The position numbers and the translations under genes were made by a program. A DNA stretch of 34,580 nt from Syntrophaceae bacterium (GTDB lineage Bacteria > Desulfobacterota > Syntrophia > Syntrophales > Smithellaceae): NCBI GenBank assembly GCA_018056765.1, contig JAGPFA010000007.1, positions 1 to 34,580 of the forward strand. The letters are read 5' to 3'. Positions 24,123 through 33,110 of this stretch are shown here, piece after piece. Below the pieces are notes generated by a model, which searched no databases, was not told the origin of the DNA, and saw only the letters and a list, made by a program, of their open reading frames with translations. Positions within the stretch are counted from its first letter, which is position 1, and every line of letters begins with the position of its first letter.

Positions 24123-24169
24123 ATCGTTTTGGGCCAGGACGCGTTGGAACGATTATAGATTTTTATTTT
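24123..24169 (+). terminator. Probable terminator of the coaBC-slipin operon
   Basis: ATCGTT (24123-24128) pairs with AACGAT (24148-24153), extendable by G-U wobbles, and TTTTTATTTT follows at 24160-24169. It lies 65 nt after the last gene of the operon. The gap of six bases between stem and T-run weakens the call. Confidence 0.45.
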
Positions 24170-24173
24170 CTGA

Positions 24174-24261
24174 TTCACGGCACGCTGCTTTCACCGCTTG
24201 GGGATGGCTTCCCCGTGTTGTTGCAGGTGTTGCCGTGAAAGCAGCGCTCACGAAGTGCCGT
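24174..24261 (+). promoter_or_regulatory. Structured leader with mutually exclusive stems before the aminotransferase gene
   Basis: Two strong pairings compete for the same bases. Stem A joins GCTGCTTTCAC (24184-24194) to GTGAAAGCAGC (24235-24245), 11 bp perfect, and can be extended by CGGCAC (24178-24183) with GTGCCG (24255-24260) across a 9-nt bulge. Stem B joins TTCACGGCA (24174-24182) to TGCCGTGAA (24231-24239), 9 bp perfect. An inner hairpin GGGGA/TCCCC (24200-24214) fits both. The element ends 46 nt before the aminotransferase ATG. It could be a cis-acting RNA switch or attenuator, or a small repeat element at DNA level. I cannot match it to a known riboswitch class. Confidence 0.5.
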
Positions 24262-24307
24262 TCAGACAAGCGCAAAAAATTGTTTGCCTACCGAAGGACA
24301 AAAGCTT

Positions 24308-25513
24308 ATGGCGATATCTGAAAAAATCAGGGCATCTGTTTCCCAATCCTCCATGATCCGAAAAATGTTCGAGCAGGGGATTGCATTGAAAAAGAAGTTC
24401 GGGGTTGACCGTGTATATGATTTCAGCCTCGGCAATCCCAATGTCGAGCCCCCCGGCGAATTCAAAAATGCCCTGATGGAGCTTGCCCGAGCGGAGATTC
24501 CCTTCAAGCACGGGTATCCCCCCAATGCCGGGATCCCCGAAGTGAGACAAAAAGTTGCCGGAAAGATCAGCCACACGACGGGGTTGAAGCTTCAGGCCGA
24601 GCACATCATCATGTCGTGCGGGGCGGGCGGCGCATTGAATGTCATCCTGAAGGCACTGCTTGACCCGGGCGACGAGGTCATCGTAGTTGTCCCGTATTTC
24701 GTGGAATATGCCTTTTATGTCGAAAACTACGGCGGAGTGCTCGTCAAGGTAAAAAGCGCTAAAGACTTTTCACTGGATTTCGAAGCGCTCGCCGCCGCCA
24801 TCACCGAAAAAACAAAGGCCGTGATCATCAACTCCCCCAACAACCCCACAGGCAGGGTCTATGGTGAAGAGGAAATATCCGCCCTTGCCGGATTGCTTGT
24901 TCAAAAGGGAAGGCAATACGATAAAACCATCTACCTCATTTCAGATGAGCCGTATGCGGAAATAGTTTTCGACGGCATAGAGGTCCCCAGTGTTCTCAGA
25001 GCCTACCCCAACAGCATCGTCGCCTATTCCTATTCCAAAACTCTTTCTGTGCCGGGTGAGAGGATAGGCTACATCGCCGTCAATCCCGCCATCGAAGAGC
25101 CGGCCTGCCTGATTGATGCGCTGATACTGTGCACGCGCATCTCCGGATTCGTGAACGCACCCGCCTTGATGCAGAGGGTCATCGCCGGACTGCAGGACAT
25201 CACCGTCGATGTCGGCTCGTATCAGAGAAAGCGCGACCTGCTTTGCGCCGGGCTCACGAAGGCAGGGTATCAGTTCGCCATGCCGCAGGGCGCTTTTTAC
25301 CTTTTTGTCAAAAGCCCGCTTGCCGACGACGTTAAGTTCACCGAAATTCTTCTGGAAAAAAATATCCTCGTCGTGCCGGGGAGCGGCTTCGGCGCACCGG
25401 GATACTTCCGCATTGCCTATTGCGTTGAAGACAGAGTCATTACCGGCTCCCTGGAGGGATTTGCCCAGGCCCGACGCGAATGCGCCCAAAATGCGCAGGC
25501 GGAAAATCAATAG
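24308..25513 (+). CDS. PLP-dependent class I/II aminotransferase
   Basis: The 401-aa protein is a fold-type I aminotransferase. The Schiff-base lysine is Lys244 in YSYSKTLSVPGERIGY; NSPNNPTGRVY, SDEPYAEI (Asp213, Tyr216) and the C-terminal GSGFGAPGYFRIAYC with its carboxylate-binding arginine are all present. The family (AspC/AAT-like) moves amino groups between amino acids and 2-oxoglutarate, and the amino-acid specificity is not readable here. ATG 24308 has AAGGA 9 nt upstream; the TTG at 24284 is a weaker option. A structured leader lies upstream. The gene ends 7 nt inside the convergent hrpA 3' end. Confidence 0.93.
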   Translation: MAISEKIRASVSQSSMIRKMFEQGIALKKKFGVDRVYDFSLGNPNVEPPGEFKNALMELARAEIPFKHGYPPNAGIPEVRQKVAGKISHTTGLKLQAEHIIMSCGAGGALNVILKALLDPGDEVIVVVPYFVEYAFYVENYGGVLVKVKSAKDFSLDFEALAAAITEKTKAVIINSPNNPTGRVYGEEEISALAGLLVQKGRQYDKTIYLISDEPYAEIVFDGIEVPSVLRAYPNSIVAYSYSKTLSVPGERIGYIAVNPAIEEPACLIDALILCTRISGFVNAPALMQRVIAGLQDITVDVGSYQRKRDLLCAGLTKAGYQFAMPQGAFYLFVKSPLADDVKFTEILLEKNILVVPGSGFGAPGYFRIAYCVEDRVITGSLEGFAQARRECAQNAQAENQ

Positions 25514-28500
25514 ACGATGTTTTCAATTTCCTGCACCAGTCTACCCAGTCGCTTGGGGGAGACGGGATAGGGAGTTTTAAGTTCCTGGGCGAACAGCGAA
25601 ACCTTATATTCCTCAATCATCCACTTGAGCTCTTCGATTTTCCCTCTTTTTTCCGTCGAGACGGAATCATTGTCCGCCTCGGTGAATTCCTGAAGCTTTC
25701 GGGTGTAAACTTCCGCATCCCGGAGCTTGTCTCTGGCCGCCGGAAGATTCAGAGATCCGCGTTCGGCCCGGATTGCCAAGGCCTTCAGATAACGCGGAAG
25801 ATTTGTCAGGCGCTCAAACGAGTATAGTTGTATGAAATTTACCGGCACCAGCCTGTGGAACTCATCAAGCGTTGCCCGCAGGAAATCCGTCAGGGGCGGA
25901 TTGGCGCGATTTTTCATCATCAGGTCTTTCAGAACCTCACAGGTTTCGGCGGCGCTTTTCATTACCGGCATCATCGAAGTGAGCACTTTCTGGCCATAAG
26001 GGAGGATTTCCCGCTCTATTGTCGCAGCATGGGTGTCAAATTCCCCGGGCGTGCGAAAGGGGCGGCAAAACAGATCATCGCTCACTCTTTGCGCCACGGA
26101 GCGCTCCACCTCGCGGGCGCTGCCAAGAGCTTCCGCCCATACTTTCATCTCTCCGCCCAGCGCCGTGTATTTTTTCAGTTGTTTGAGCTTATCGGCGAAC
26201 CTGATGCGGTAAAGGGCGGCCACTCCTTCCTGATGGTACCGGGCCGCCTCACCGGGGCGGGTAAACAGTCTCAGGCTCACTCCTGTGTTTTCATCGGCCA
26301 GGGCCGGATAGGCCATACCCGTGACGCCGTGCTTTCCGGTCATTTCAATGACCTCGGGCAAGGGGCCGAAGTCCCACCCGGTAACATTAACTTTTTCCCA
26401 GCTTAGCCGGTATTGCTCCATCGATTCCTGCTCGCGCCGGCCGGCCAGTTCCTTTTCCAGTAAAGCGATATCGCGGCCGCTCTTTATTTCCTTTCCCAGC
26501 TCGTCCGTCACCAGGTAGCGGATATTCAAATGGGCAGGCAGCTTCTCCAGAGCCCAGGCATCGGCAGGCACGTTAAGTTTATAGCGCTCCGACAAAAAAC
26601 GACTGAGCGCCGCCGGCAAAGGGATGTTATCATCGGTCTGACGGGCGATGAATTCTCGTGCAATCTGAACCGGCGGAGGAAGAATCTGTCTTGCTTTTTT
26701 GGGCAGGCCTTTTAACATCTGCAGGATTTTCTCCTCCATTAAAGAGGGCAGTTGCCGTTCCATGTTCTCCGATGCAGCTTTTGACAACAGTCCCACCGGC
26801 ATACGGATAGTCACTCCGTCCTCGGGACTCCCCGGTTCAAAAAGATAGTTGCACTCAAGTACGGCTGTGCCGATTTTAATTTGCTCGGGATGTCCGGCCA
26901 AGTCATCCACGTCGGGCGCTGTGGCTACAAAATCCTCCGGCCCGAAGCGCAGAAACTCATCTGTGCCTCTATCCTTTATCAGCCTGGCGAGAGAGCGGAC
27001 ATCCGAAATCAAAGGCAGCCTCTGATCGTAGAGTGAGGCCAGCATTTCTTCGTCGATGGCGATACCTCTTTTTCTCAACCTCTCCTCCATTGACCTGGCC
27101 TTGTCCCAAAGTGATAGATTGTGCTCCACAAAAGAAAATTTCCGTCCCGTCTCACCTGTCACCAGCGCGTCACGGATGAAAATATTTTTCGCCTCCTCCG
27201 GGTCGATTTTAGCGTAGCCGACCGTTCGGCCCTCAATGATTGTAAGTCCGAACAGGGTGACTTTCTCTGTGGCGACCACTTCGCCGCGGCTCTTTTCCCA
27301 ACGAGGGGCCGAGTAGCTGTAGCGGCAATGCTCGCCGCCCAGCTCTTCGAGCCACTCACTTTTGATATTGGCCACATTGCGGGCGAACAGCCGGGACGTC
27401 CGGCTGATTTCCGCGGCGACAATCCAGGGGGCACCTCTGTTGAAGAGGCTCGACCCGGGATGGAGCATCACCTCGCGGCTTTTGGCGGCCCTGTAGAAAT
27501 TCTTTTCTTTTTTACGCGCGATGCCTGTCAGGCAGCCGCTGAGGATGGAGCGGTGGATTTTGTCGGCCACCAGCTGGTCAATTTCCATTTGTGAAAAACC
27601 GGTGCTTTTTTTACCTGGGAGGCGGATATCGGCAATGTTCAGTATCTGCAGGTAAATGTCGCGCCACTCCATCATGCGCCGGTAGGAAAGATAATGTTCG
27701 CGGCAGAACTTTCTTAAACTTCCCTGGGAGAGTTTTTTTTCGAAAGTGCCGGCGTAGCGGTTCCATATCTGCAGGTAGGTGAGGAAATCCGACTCCGGGT
27801 GTTGAAAAACCGCATGAGCCGCCTCAGCAAGCTCGACTTTGTCGTAGGGTCGTTCACGCGGGTCCTGGATGCCCAGCGCCGCCGCAATCACGGCGACTTC
27901 ATGGAGGCAGCCTTCTTTTTTGGCCTCAAGAATCATGCGCGACACGCGCGGATCCAGCGGGAAGAGCGCCATCGCGCGGCCGGTGGGCGTCAATTCATAA
28001 ACCTGCCTGCCTGTTGTGCGCTCATTTCGCCTGATCGCTCCGAGGTCCTGTAAAAGCTCGATACCGTCACGGATATTTTTAGGCTGTGGCTTTTCGATAA
28101 AAGGAAAGGAGTCAATATCGCCCAGATTCAGCGACAACAGCCGCAGAATGACTCCCGCCAGGTTCGAGCGCAGAATTTCAGGCGGCGTATAAACAGGACG
28201 GCCACTGTAGTCCTCCTCACTATAAAGCCGAATGCAGATACCGTCCTGTACGCGCCCCGCCCGTCCCTTCCGTTGGTCGGCACTGCTTTGTGAAACAGGC
28301 ACAACAGGCAATCCGGTGGTCTGGCTGCGCGGATTATACTCCAGAATACGCGCCAGCCCCGTGTCAATGACGCAGGTGATGCCGGGTATGGTGAGTGAGG
28401 TTTCCGCAATGTTTGTCGCCACGATGATTTTCTGTTTGTCCGACGGGGCAAAGACAAGCCGTTGCGAGGCGCCGGCCAGGCGGGCGAACAGAGGGAGGAC

Positions 28501-29457
28501 CAGAGCGTTTGTGCGCCTGTCCAGCTGCCGGCATGTCTCGCGGATATCGTTTTCGGTGGGCATGAAGATGAGTATGTCTCCTGTGTGCCTGTTTCGCTGG
28601 AGCTCCTCTACTGACAGGAGAGCCTCTTCGATATAGGTGATTTCGCCTTTTTCTTCCCGCTTGGTGTCGATGGGGCGGTAGCGCACCGCGACGGGATAGA
28701 CGCGGCCGGAAACCGAGATGACCGGCGCAGAGCCGAAGGCCTGTGAGAACCTGTCAGTATCTATTGTGGCCGAAGTGATAATCAGCTTCAGATCCTTCCT
28801 TACGGACAAAAGTGTGCGCAGATAGCCTAAAATAAAGTCGATATTCAGGCTGCGTTCATGCGCCTCATCCAGAATGATCGTGTCATAGTCCAGCCATTTT
28901 CTGTCGCGCTGTGTTTCGGCAAGCAAAATGCCGTCGGTCATGACCTTGATGAGGGGCTCGCCGGATGTTTTCTCCTCAAAGCGTGTCTTGTAGGCCACCG
29001 CCCTTCCGCAGAGCTGGCCCATCTCTGAGGCGATGCGCTCGGCGATGGAAACGGCGGCAATCCGCCGGGGCTGTGTGAGGCCGATTATGCCGCGTCTGCC
29101 CTGACCGGCGGCAAGACACATTTTGGGGATTTGCGTCGTCTTGCCCGAGCCCGTTTCGCCGGTAATGACAACCACCTGGTTTTTTCTGATGGTCTCGATG
29201 ATGAGCCCGCTTTTTCCCGAGATGGGAAGTTCTGGGGGGAAAGAAAAATCGGGCACCGCTGCGTCGCGCTTCTTCACGCGTTGCATGGAGGCCTCGAGTT
29301 TGTCCCGCCAGTGGTCCTGGCCCGCCCTCCGCGACGTTGGTTTTCTGAGTGAAACTTTCAGGGCGCCCAGTAGGTCGTTGTAGTCGGCGACCATGATTTC
29401 GTTCTTGTGGGGTTCCACTAAACGTCTCAGACTGTCGTAAGCTGGTTTTTGAGACAA
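25507..29457 (-). CDS. hrpA: ATP-dependent RNA helicase HrpA (DEAH box)
   Basis: The 1316-aa length matches E. coli HrpA (about 1300). Helicase motifs are complete: GETGSGKT (100-107), TQPRRIAA, DEAH (197-200), SAT (229-231), TNIAETSLTIPGI and QRKGRAGR, followed by ratchet and OB-fold domains and a long C-terminal region (DUF3418-like). HrpA is known in proteobacteria for mRNA processing and for rescue of stalled or collided ribosomes. The start is a TTG at 29457 with GGGAGG 5-6 nt upstream, a good site. It is divergent from the adenylate cyclase gene by only 56 nt and overlaps the aminotransferase gene by 7 nt at its 3' end. Confidence 0.96.
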   Translation of the reverse strand: MSQKPAYDSLRRLVEPHKNEIMVADYNDLLGALKVSLRKPTSRRAGQDHWRDKLEASMQRVKKRDAAVPDFSFPPELPISGKSGLIIETIRKNQVVVITGETGSGKTTQIPKMCLAAGQGRRGIIGLTQPRRIAAVSIAERIASEMGQLCGRAVAYKTRFEEKTSGEPLIKVMTDGILLAETQRDRKWLDYDTIILDEAHERSLNIDFILGYLRTLLSVRKDLKLIITSATIDTDRFSQAFGSAPVISVSGRVYPVAVRYRPIDTKREEKGEITYIEEALLSVEELQRNRHTGDILIFMPTENDIRETCRQLDRRTNALVLPLFARLAGASQRLVFAPSDKQKIIVATNIAETSLTIPGITCVIDTGLARILEYNPRSQTTGLPVVPVSQSSADQRKGRAGRVQDGICIRLYSEEDYSGRPVYTPPEILRSNLAGVILRLLSLNLGDIDSFPFIEKPQPKNIRDGIELLQDLGAIRRNERTTGRQVYELTPTGRAMALFPLDPRVSRMILEAKKEGCLHEVAVIAAALGIQDPRERPYDKVELAEAAHAVFQHPESDFLTYLQIWNRYAGTFEKKLSQGSLRKFCREHYLSYRRMMEWRDIYLQILNIADIRLPGKKSTGFSQMEIDQLVADKIHRSILSGCLTGIARKKEKNFYRAAKSREVMLHPGSSLFNRGAPWIVAAEISRTSRLFARNVANIKSEWLEELGGEHCRYSYSAPRWEKSRGEVVATEKVTLFGLTIIEGRTVGYAKIDPEEAKNIFIRDALVTGETGRKFSFVEHNLSLWDKARSMEERLRKRGIAIDEEMLASLYDQRLPLISDVRSLARLIKDRGTDEFLRFGPEDFVATAPDVDDLAGHPEQIKIGTAVLECNYLFEPGSPEDGVTIRMPVGLLSKAASENMERQLPSLMEEKILQMLKGLPKKARQILPPPVQIAREFIARQTDDNIPLPAALSRFLSERYKLNVPADAWALEKLPAHLNIRYLVTDELGKEIKSGRDIALLEKELAGRREQESMEQYRLSWEKVNVTGWDFGPLPEVIEMTGKHGVTGMAYPALADENTGVSLRLFTRPGEAARYHQEGVAALYRIRFADKLKQLKKYTALGGEMKVWAEALGSAREVERSVAQRVSDDLFCRPFRTPGEFDTHAATIEREILPYGQKVLTSMMPVMKSAAETCEVLKDLMMKNRANPPLTDFLRATLDEFHRLVPVNFIQLYSFERLTNLPRYLKALAIRAERGSLNLPAARDKLRDAEVYTRKLQEFTEADNDSVSTEKRGKIEELKWMIEEYKVSLFAQELKTPYPVSPKRLGRLVQEIENIVY

Positions 29458-29513
29458 AATAACCTCCCGGCGGAGTATATTTCATATCCGGCGAGGGGCT
29501 GTCAATCTCTGAA

Positions 29514-31478
29514 ATGTCTTTAGCTAATGACCGATTGACTTCAAGAATATACTCGGATAGACTCCCTTTATCCAGCTTGAGGTTGCATGTATTGCTTTCG
29601 ATCACCTTGCAAAACAACAAAAGAAACTTCCTGCGCTACAACGAATGGCGCAAGCAGATCTTCATCCAGAATTCGCCCAAAGATGCCCACGTCGTTTTAT
29701 ATCTGCTTCCCTGGCTTTTGTCGGTGAACCACCCTTCGGTACCCGGCTATCTCAAAGGGCAGAAACACCTTTTTAAAGTATTCGATATTGAAAACAACAG
29801 ACAGATTATTCTGAGAGAGGGGCAGTATAAAAGACAACTCGGAATGTCCGACGACCGATTTTCCATCAGGCGCATACCCGGAGACGCGTATATTCTGGGC
29901 ATATACACGATCGGCTCCGTCGGCACGGTAAGCCAGACCAGACTGTCTGATTGCGATATCTGGATTTGCATTGACAGGAGGCAGTTTGACGATGAGAGTT
30001 ATTTCCAGCTGAGCCAGAAGCTCAATCTGATAAAAGGCTGGCTCGATGAGAAGATAAGAATTCCCGTTTACTTTTTTCTGACAGACGTGACGGATATCCG
30101 CGAGTGCAACTTCGGTGTCATTGACTTTGAATCAAGCGGATCGACACAGAAAAATGTATTGAAGGAGGAATTTTACCGCACCTCCATTCTTATTTGCGGG
30201 AAGATCCCCTTCTGGTGGGTTGCCTTCGATCCACGGGAGCCGGTGGATTACGGGAAGGCTTTCGAGCAGAACCTGACCAGCGGGTTCGGAGAATATGACC
30301 TGATTGATCTGGGCAATCTCGAAGAAGTTCAGCAGTCGGAATTCTACGGCGCCGCCCTGTGGCAGCTCAACAAGTCTTTAACTCATCCGCTAAAGTCCAT
30401 CATCAAGATGCTTCTGCTCAAGATGTTTCTGGAAACGCCCCGTGAAGAGCTCCTGTGCAACAGATTTCGTGCCCTCATTCTGGGTGCGGCACCGCAAGAT
30501 GAGCAGACGGATCCGAGTGTGTTTACCATGCAGGAAATCCTGGAGCATTATTCCACCAGGATGCAGCATGAACACTTCGAATTTTTAAAGAAGTGTTTTT
30601 ACCTGCGCTGCGATTTAAAATTGATGACCAGAAAACAAACCCAGCGTGACATAATGGCGCTGGACATATTCAAAAAACATAAAATAGAACGCCGGATGAT
30701 TTTCGAGCTAAACGATTTTGACCGCTGGGGGCTAGATGAGCAGGTTGATTTCGGCAGTCTGATGTTTGAACATGTCTCACAGATCTACCGCGACATCATT
30801 GAAATCCAGAAGGGCATGGAAGGGTATATTGCTCCGGACGATCTGGCCATCATCGGCAGAAAACTGGATGCCTCCATCACCGTCAAAGACTTCAAAGTGC
30901 CCATTTTGCACATGTCCACCGAAAATATCCGAAAGCCTTCGATGACTTTTTCATTCCACGAAGGTCAGTGGCGCATCATGTCTTCGAGCGATCTTTCCTC
31001 AACGACCATCACCCACGATGACATGATCTTCTGCCTGGCCTATATTACCTGGAACGGGATTTTTGATTCACAGGAAATCAGAATGAAGCCCAATCCCACG
31101 CCGGTAACCGTTCAGGAAATCATCAACATCGGGAAAATGATGCAAACAGTGTTTGGCACCTACGATATCGCCCGGGTTCATTTCGGCAAATTTCTGGAAC
31201 AGGAGACGGTCAATAAAATGTTGATTATCATCAGCTTTGAAGAAACCCTCACCGATCTGGAAATTCAAAGTATCGGTATCGTCTATAAGAACAACTGGGA
31301 AGAACTCTACGTAAGACGTTTTTTATCCATCGGCAGGATGAAGTCGTTTTTCGCCAAAAACAAAATAATAAAACCGGGTCTGGAAGTGCATTATTACATC
31401 ATGCGCAACAAGCAGTACTACGAAAAGATCATAGACCGCACGAAAAACGTCATCGAAGAAATGATTCTCGCGAAATAG
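29514..31478 (+). CDS. cyaA: Class I adenylate cyclase
   Basis: The 654-aa protein matches the enterobacterial CyaA catalytic family. The nucleotidyltransferase core is seen in YTIGSVGTVSQTRLSDCDIW, with GSVG (134-137) and the acidic pair Asp146 and Asp148 plus Trp150, which match SDLDIW of E. coli. FYRTSILICGKIPFWW and LKSIIKMLLLKMF are further class I blocks. It makes cAMP from ATP in the cytoplasm. E. coli CyaA is about 850 aa, so this copy is shorter, probably with a reduced C-terminal regulatory part. No strong Shine-Dalgarno precedes ATG 29514. The CRP-family gene at 134-820 is probably not its receptor, as its context is NO stress. Confidence 0.9.
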   Translation: MSLANDRLTSRIYSDRLPLSSLRLHVLLSITLQNNKRNFLRYNEWRKQIFIQNSPKDAHVVLYLLPWLLSVNHPSVPGYLKGQKHLFKVFDIENNRQIILREGQYKRQLGMSDDRFSIRRIPGDAYILGIYTIGSVGTVSQTRLSDCDIWICIDRRQFDDESYFQLSQKLNLIKGWLDEKIRIPVYFFLTDVTDIRECNFGVIDFESSGSTQKNVLKEEFYRTSILICGKIPFWWVAFDPREPVDYGKAFEQNLTSGFGEYDLIDLGNLEEVQQSEFYGAALWQLNKSLTHPLKSIIKMLLLKMFLETPREELLCNRFRALILGAAPQDEQTDPSVFTMQEILEHYSTRMQHEHFEFLKKCFYLRCDLKLMTRKQTQRDIMALDIFKKHKIERRMIFELNDFDRWGLDEQVDFGSLMFEHVSQIYRDIIEIQKGMEGYIAPDDLAIIGRKLDASITVKDFKVPILHMSTENIRKPSMTFSFHEGQWRIMSSSDLSSTTITHDDMIFCLAYITWNGIFDSQEIRMKPNPTPVTVQEIINIGKMMQTVFGTYDIARVHFGKFLEQETVNKMLIIISFEETLTDLEIQSIGIVYKNNWEELYVRRFLSIGRMKSFFAKNKIIKPGLEVHYYIMRNKQYYEKIIDRTKNVIEEMILAK

Positions 31479-31512
31479 CCTATGTTTTCAACCGGGCGGG
31501 CGGAACCGGGCA

Positions 31513-33102
31513 TCAGTAAAGTCGTTCGTCCCAGCGCCAGCCGAGATCAAGGGGCATGTCCGCCGGCGCTTCCAGTTCAATTTCTGTTTCGATAATTTGA
31601 GTGTGACGGCCCGGCAGATCAAATGTCCAGGCAAAAACCGATGAATCCTTTTTTGTCGGAGCGGGATTGTGCCTGTAAACCAGTTTTATCCGTACATCAC
31701 CGATCTCAGGGACAGGTTCCTCGATGCGCAGTCGGACAGGAGCGCTTCCTGTGTTTGCGGCCTCCAGACGCCAGATCCAGCGTCTGGTCTGTTTCTGGCG
31801 GAAAAATTCAGACGCTCCTGATTGATCGCTGACGGTCTTTTGCTTCACACTTACAAAAGGTGAGTTGCCGAAGTAAACATCCGCCTCCTGTCCCGCCAAA
31901 GCGAAGATGCGCTTCCCGACCAGCGCCCCGTCAATCACGAACGCCGCCTCGCCGGTGGGGATCTCCAGCGGTTGGGCAAACTTCAATTGTGCCTGCACAA
32001 AAGCCTGTGGCGAGAGACTCGGCCGGGCCAGAAAAAGAAACTCGGCATCCCAGGTGTCGTCTTTGATTTTCAGACGCTGCCTCTGACCCGCGCCAAGCGT
32101 TACTTTGCCCATCGACCAGGTACGGTAGGTCGTATGAATCGTCTCTGCGGCGAATTTATCTGCCGTCCCGTCATTTGCCGGGGCTGCCAGCAGGGCGGCG
32201 GCCGGTCTTGCCTCGCGTGTTGCCTTGTAGGCAATGGGAGGTTTGGGTTTGATGAGCCAGGCGGGTAAATCTCCCGGGGCGAAGGTGCTTATCGGCTGTA
32301 AACTGGCCAGACTGAGATTGATATCGGTCCAGTCTTCGCCCGCAGACTGCCAGATTTGCGCGTCCCATGAAAAAACCACCCGGCCGGCGGCAGGGAGAGC
32401 CTCCAACCGGTACAGGGGTTGCCATCCGCATCCGGAAACGATATAGCTGTACTTGATTTCTGCATCGTGGCGGAGAGCCCCCGTTATGAAGACCCGCGCC
32501 TCATGCACTTTTTCGCTTTTCCCCGCCGCCTGCTCCAGGAGAGCCTCAAGCTCCTTGATCAGCTTTTCGGTTTTTTCTATTTCCGCCTCGACGCTGTTTT
32601 TCTCTGTCAGCAGACGCCTGGTGCTTTTACCAATAGCCGCGGCGAGCTGATCCGCTTCGGCGATGGTTTTTGCTTTGGCCTTGGCCTGCGACTGCCAGAA
32701 CTGCAGCTGCGCTCCCAGGCCGCCGTTTTGCGCCAGGAGTGATTTTTTTTCATTTTTCGCCTTGTCCAGGCGGGCGCGCAATTCGGCGACTCTGTTTTCA
32801 TCGACGCGTGTGATCTGCTTTATTTGAATATCATTTATTTTAGCCGTTTCAGAAGAGGGCACATAGACGTTAAGAGACTCCGGATTCGCCTGGGACGGTA
32901 AAATTATCGTCACCTCATGTTTAGCTGCCCCAACAGGTTGCGGATTGATTTTTACGCTCCCCTCGACTTTTGCCGAATGCGGGAAAAGCGTCACATCTTT
33001 TATGGCGGCCACACAGAGGCTTGCGGGCGCCGCCAGCCATAAAGTCAGTCCTAATAATAACGCCGCCCACAGGCACCCCGGACGATTTAGTCTCATCTTC
33101 AT
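31513..33102 (-). CDS. Exported DUF4139/DUF4140 (mucoidy-inhibitor-A-like) protein
   Basis: The 529-aa protein has a signal peptide (about 1-33, cleavage near LCVAA). Next is an N-terminal beta domain (DUF4140-like; VTLFPHSAKVEGSV), a long coiled coil (about 100-200, rich in K, E, A and L), and a large C-terminal beta region (DUF4139-like; YSYIVSGCGWQPLYRLEA and WDAQIWQSAGEDWTDINLSL are diagnostic). Family members are exported proteins of unknown biochemical role, named after a mucoidy phenotype in Streptomyces. AAGGAGA precedes ATG 33102; ATG 33096 is an alternative. It is 8 nt downstream of the amidohydrolase gene, so the two are probably one transcript. A periplasmic or lipoprotein-free soluble location is likely. 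Confidence 0.88.
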   Translation of the reverse strand: MKMRLNRPGCLWAALLLGLTLWLAAPASLCVAAIKDVTLFPHSAKVEGSVKINPQPVGAAKHEVTIILPSQANPESLNVYVPSSETAKINDIQIKQITRVDENRVAELRARLDKAKNEKKSLLAQNGGLGAQLQFWQSQAKAKAKTIAEADQLAAAIGKSTRRLLTEKNSVEAEIEKTEKLIKELEALLEQAAGKSEKVHEARVFITGALRHDAEIKYSYIVSGCGWQPLYRLEALPAAGRVVFSWDAQIWQSAGEDWTDINLSLASLQPISTFAPGDLPAWLIKPKPPIAYKATREARPAAALLAAPANDGTADKFAAETIHTTYRTWSMGKVTLGAGQRQRLKIKDDTWDAEFLFLARPSLSPQAFVQAQLKFAQPLEIPTGEAAFVIDGALVGKRIFALAGQEADVYFGNSPFVSVKQKTVSDQSGASEFFRQKQTRRWIWRLEAANTGSAPVRLRIEEPVPEIGDVRIKLVYRHNPAPTKKDSSVFAWTFDLPGRHTQIIETEIELEAPADMPLDLGWRWDERLY

Positions 33103-33110
33103 TCTCTCCT

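Noticed and set aside
24174..24261. Integron attC recombination site
   Set aside because: The hairpin size fits, but the GTTRRRY / RYYYAAC core sites are missing and there are no cassettes or integrase nearby.
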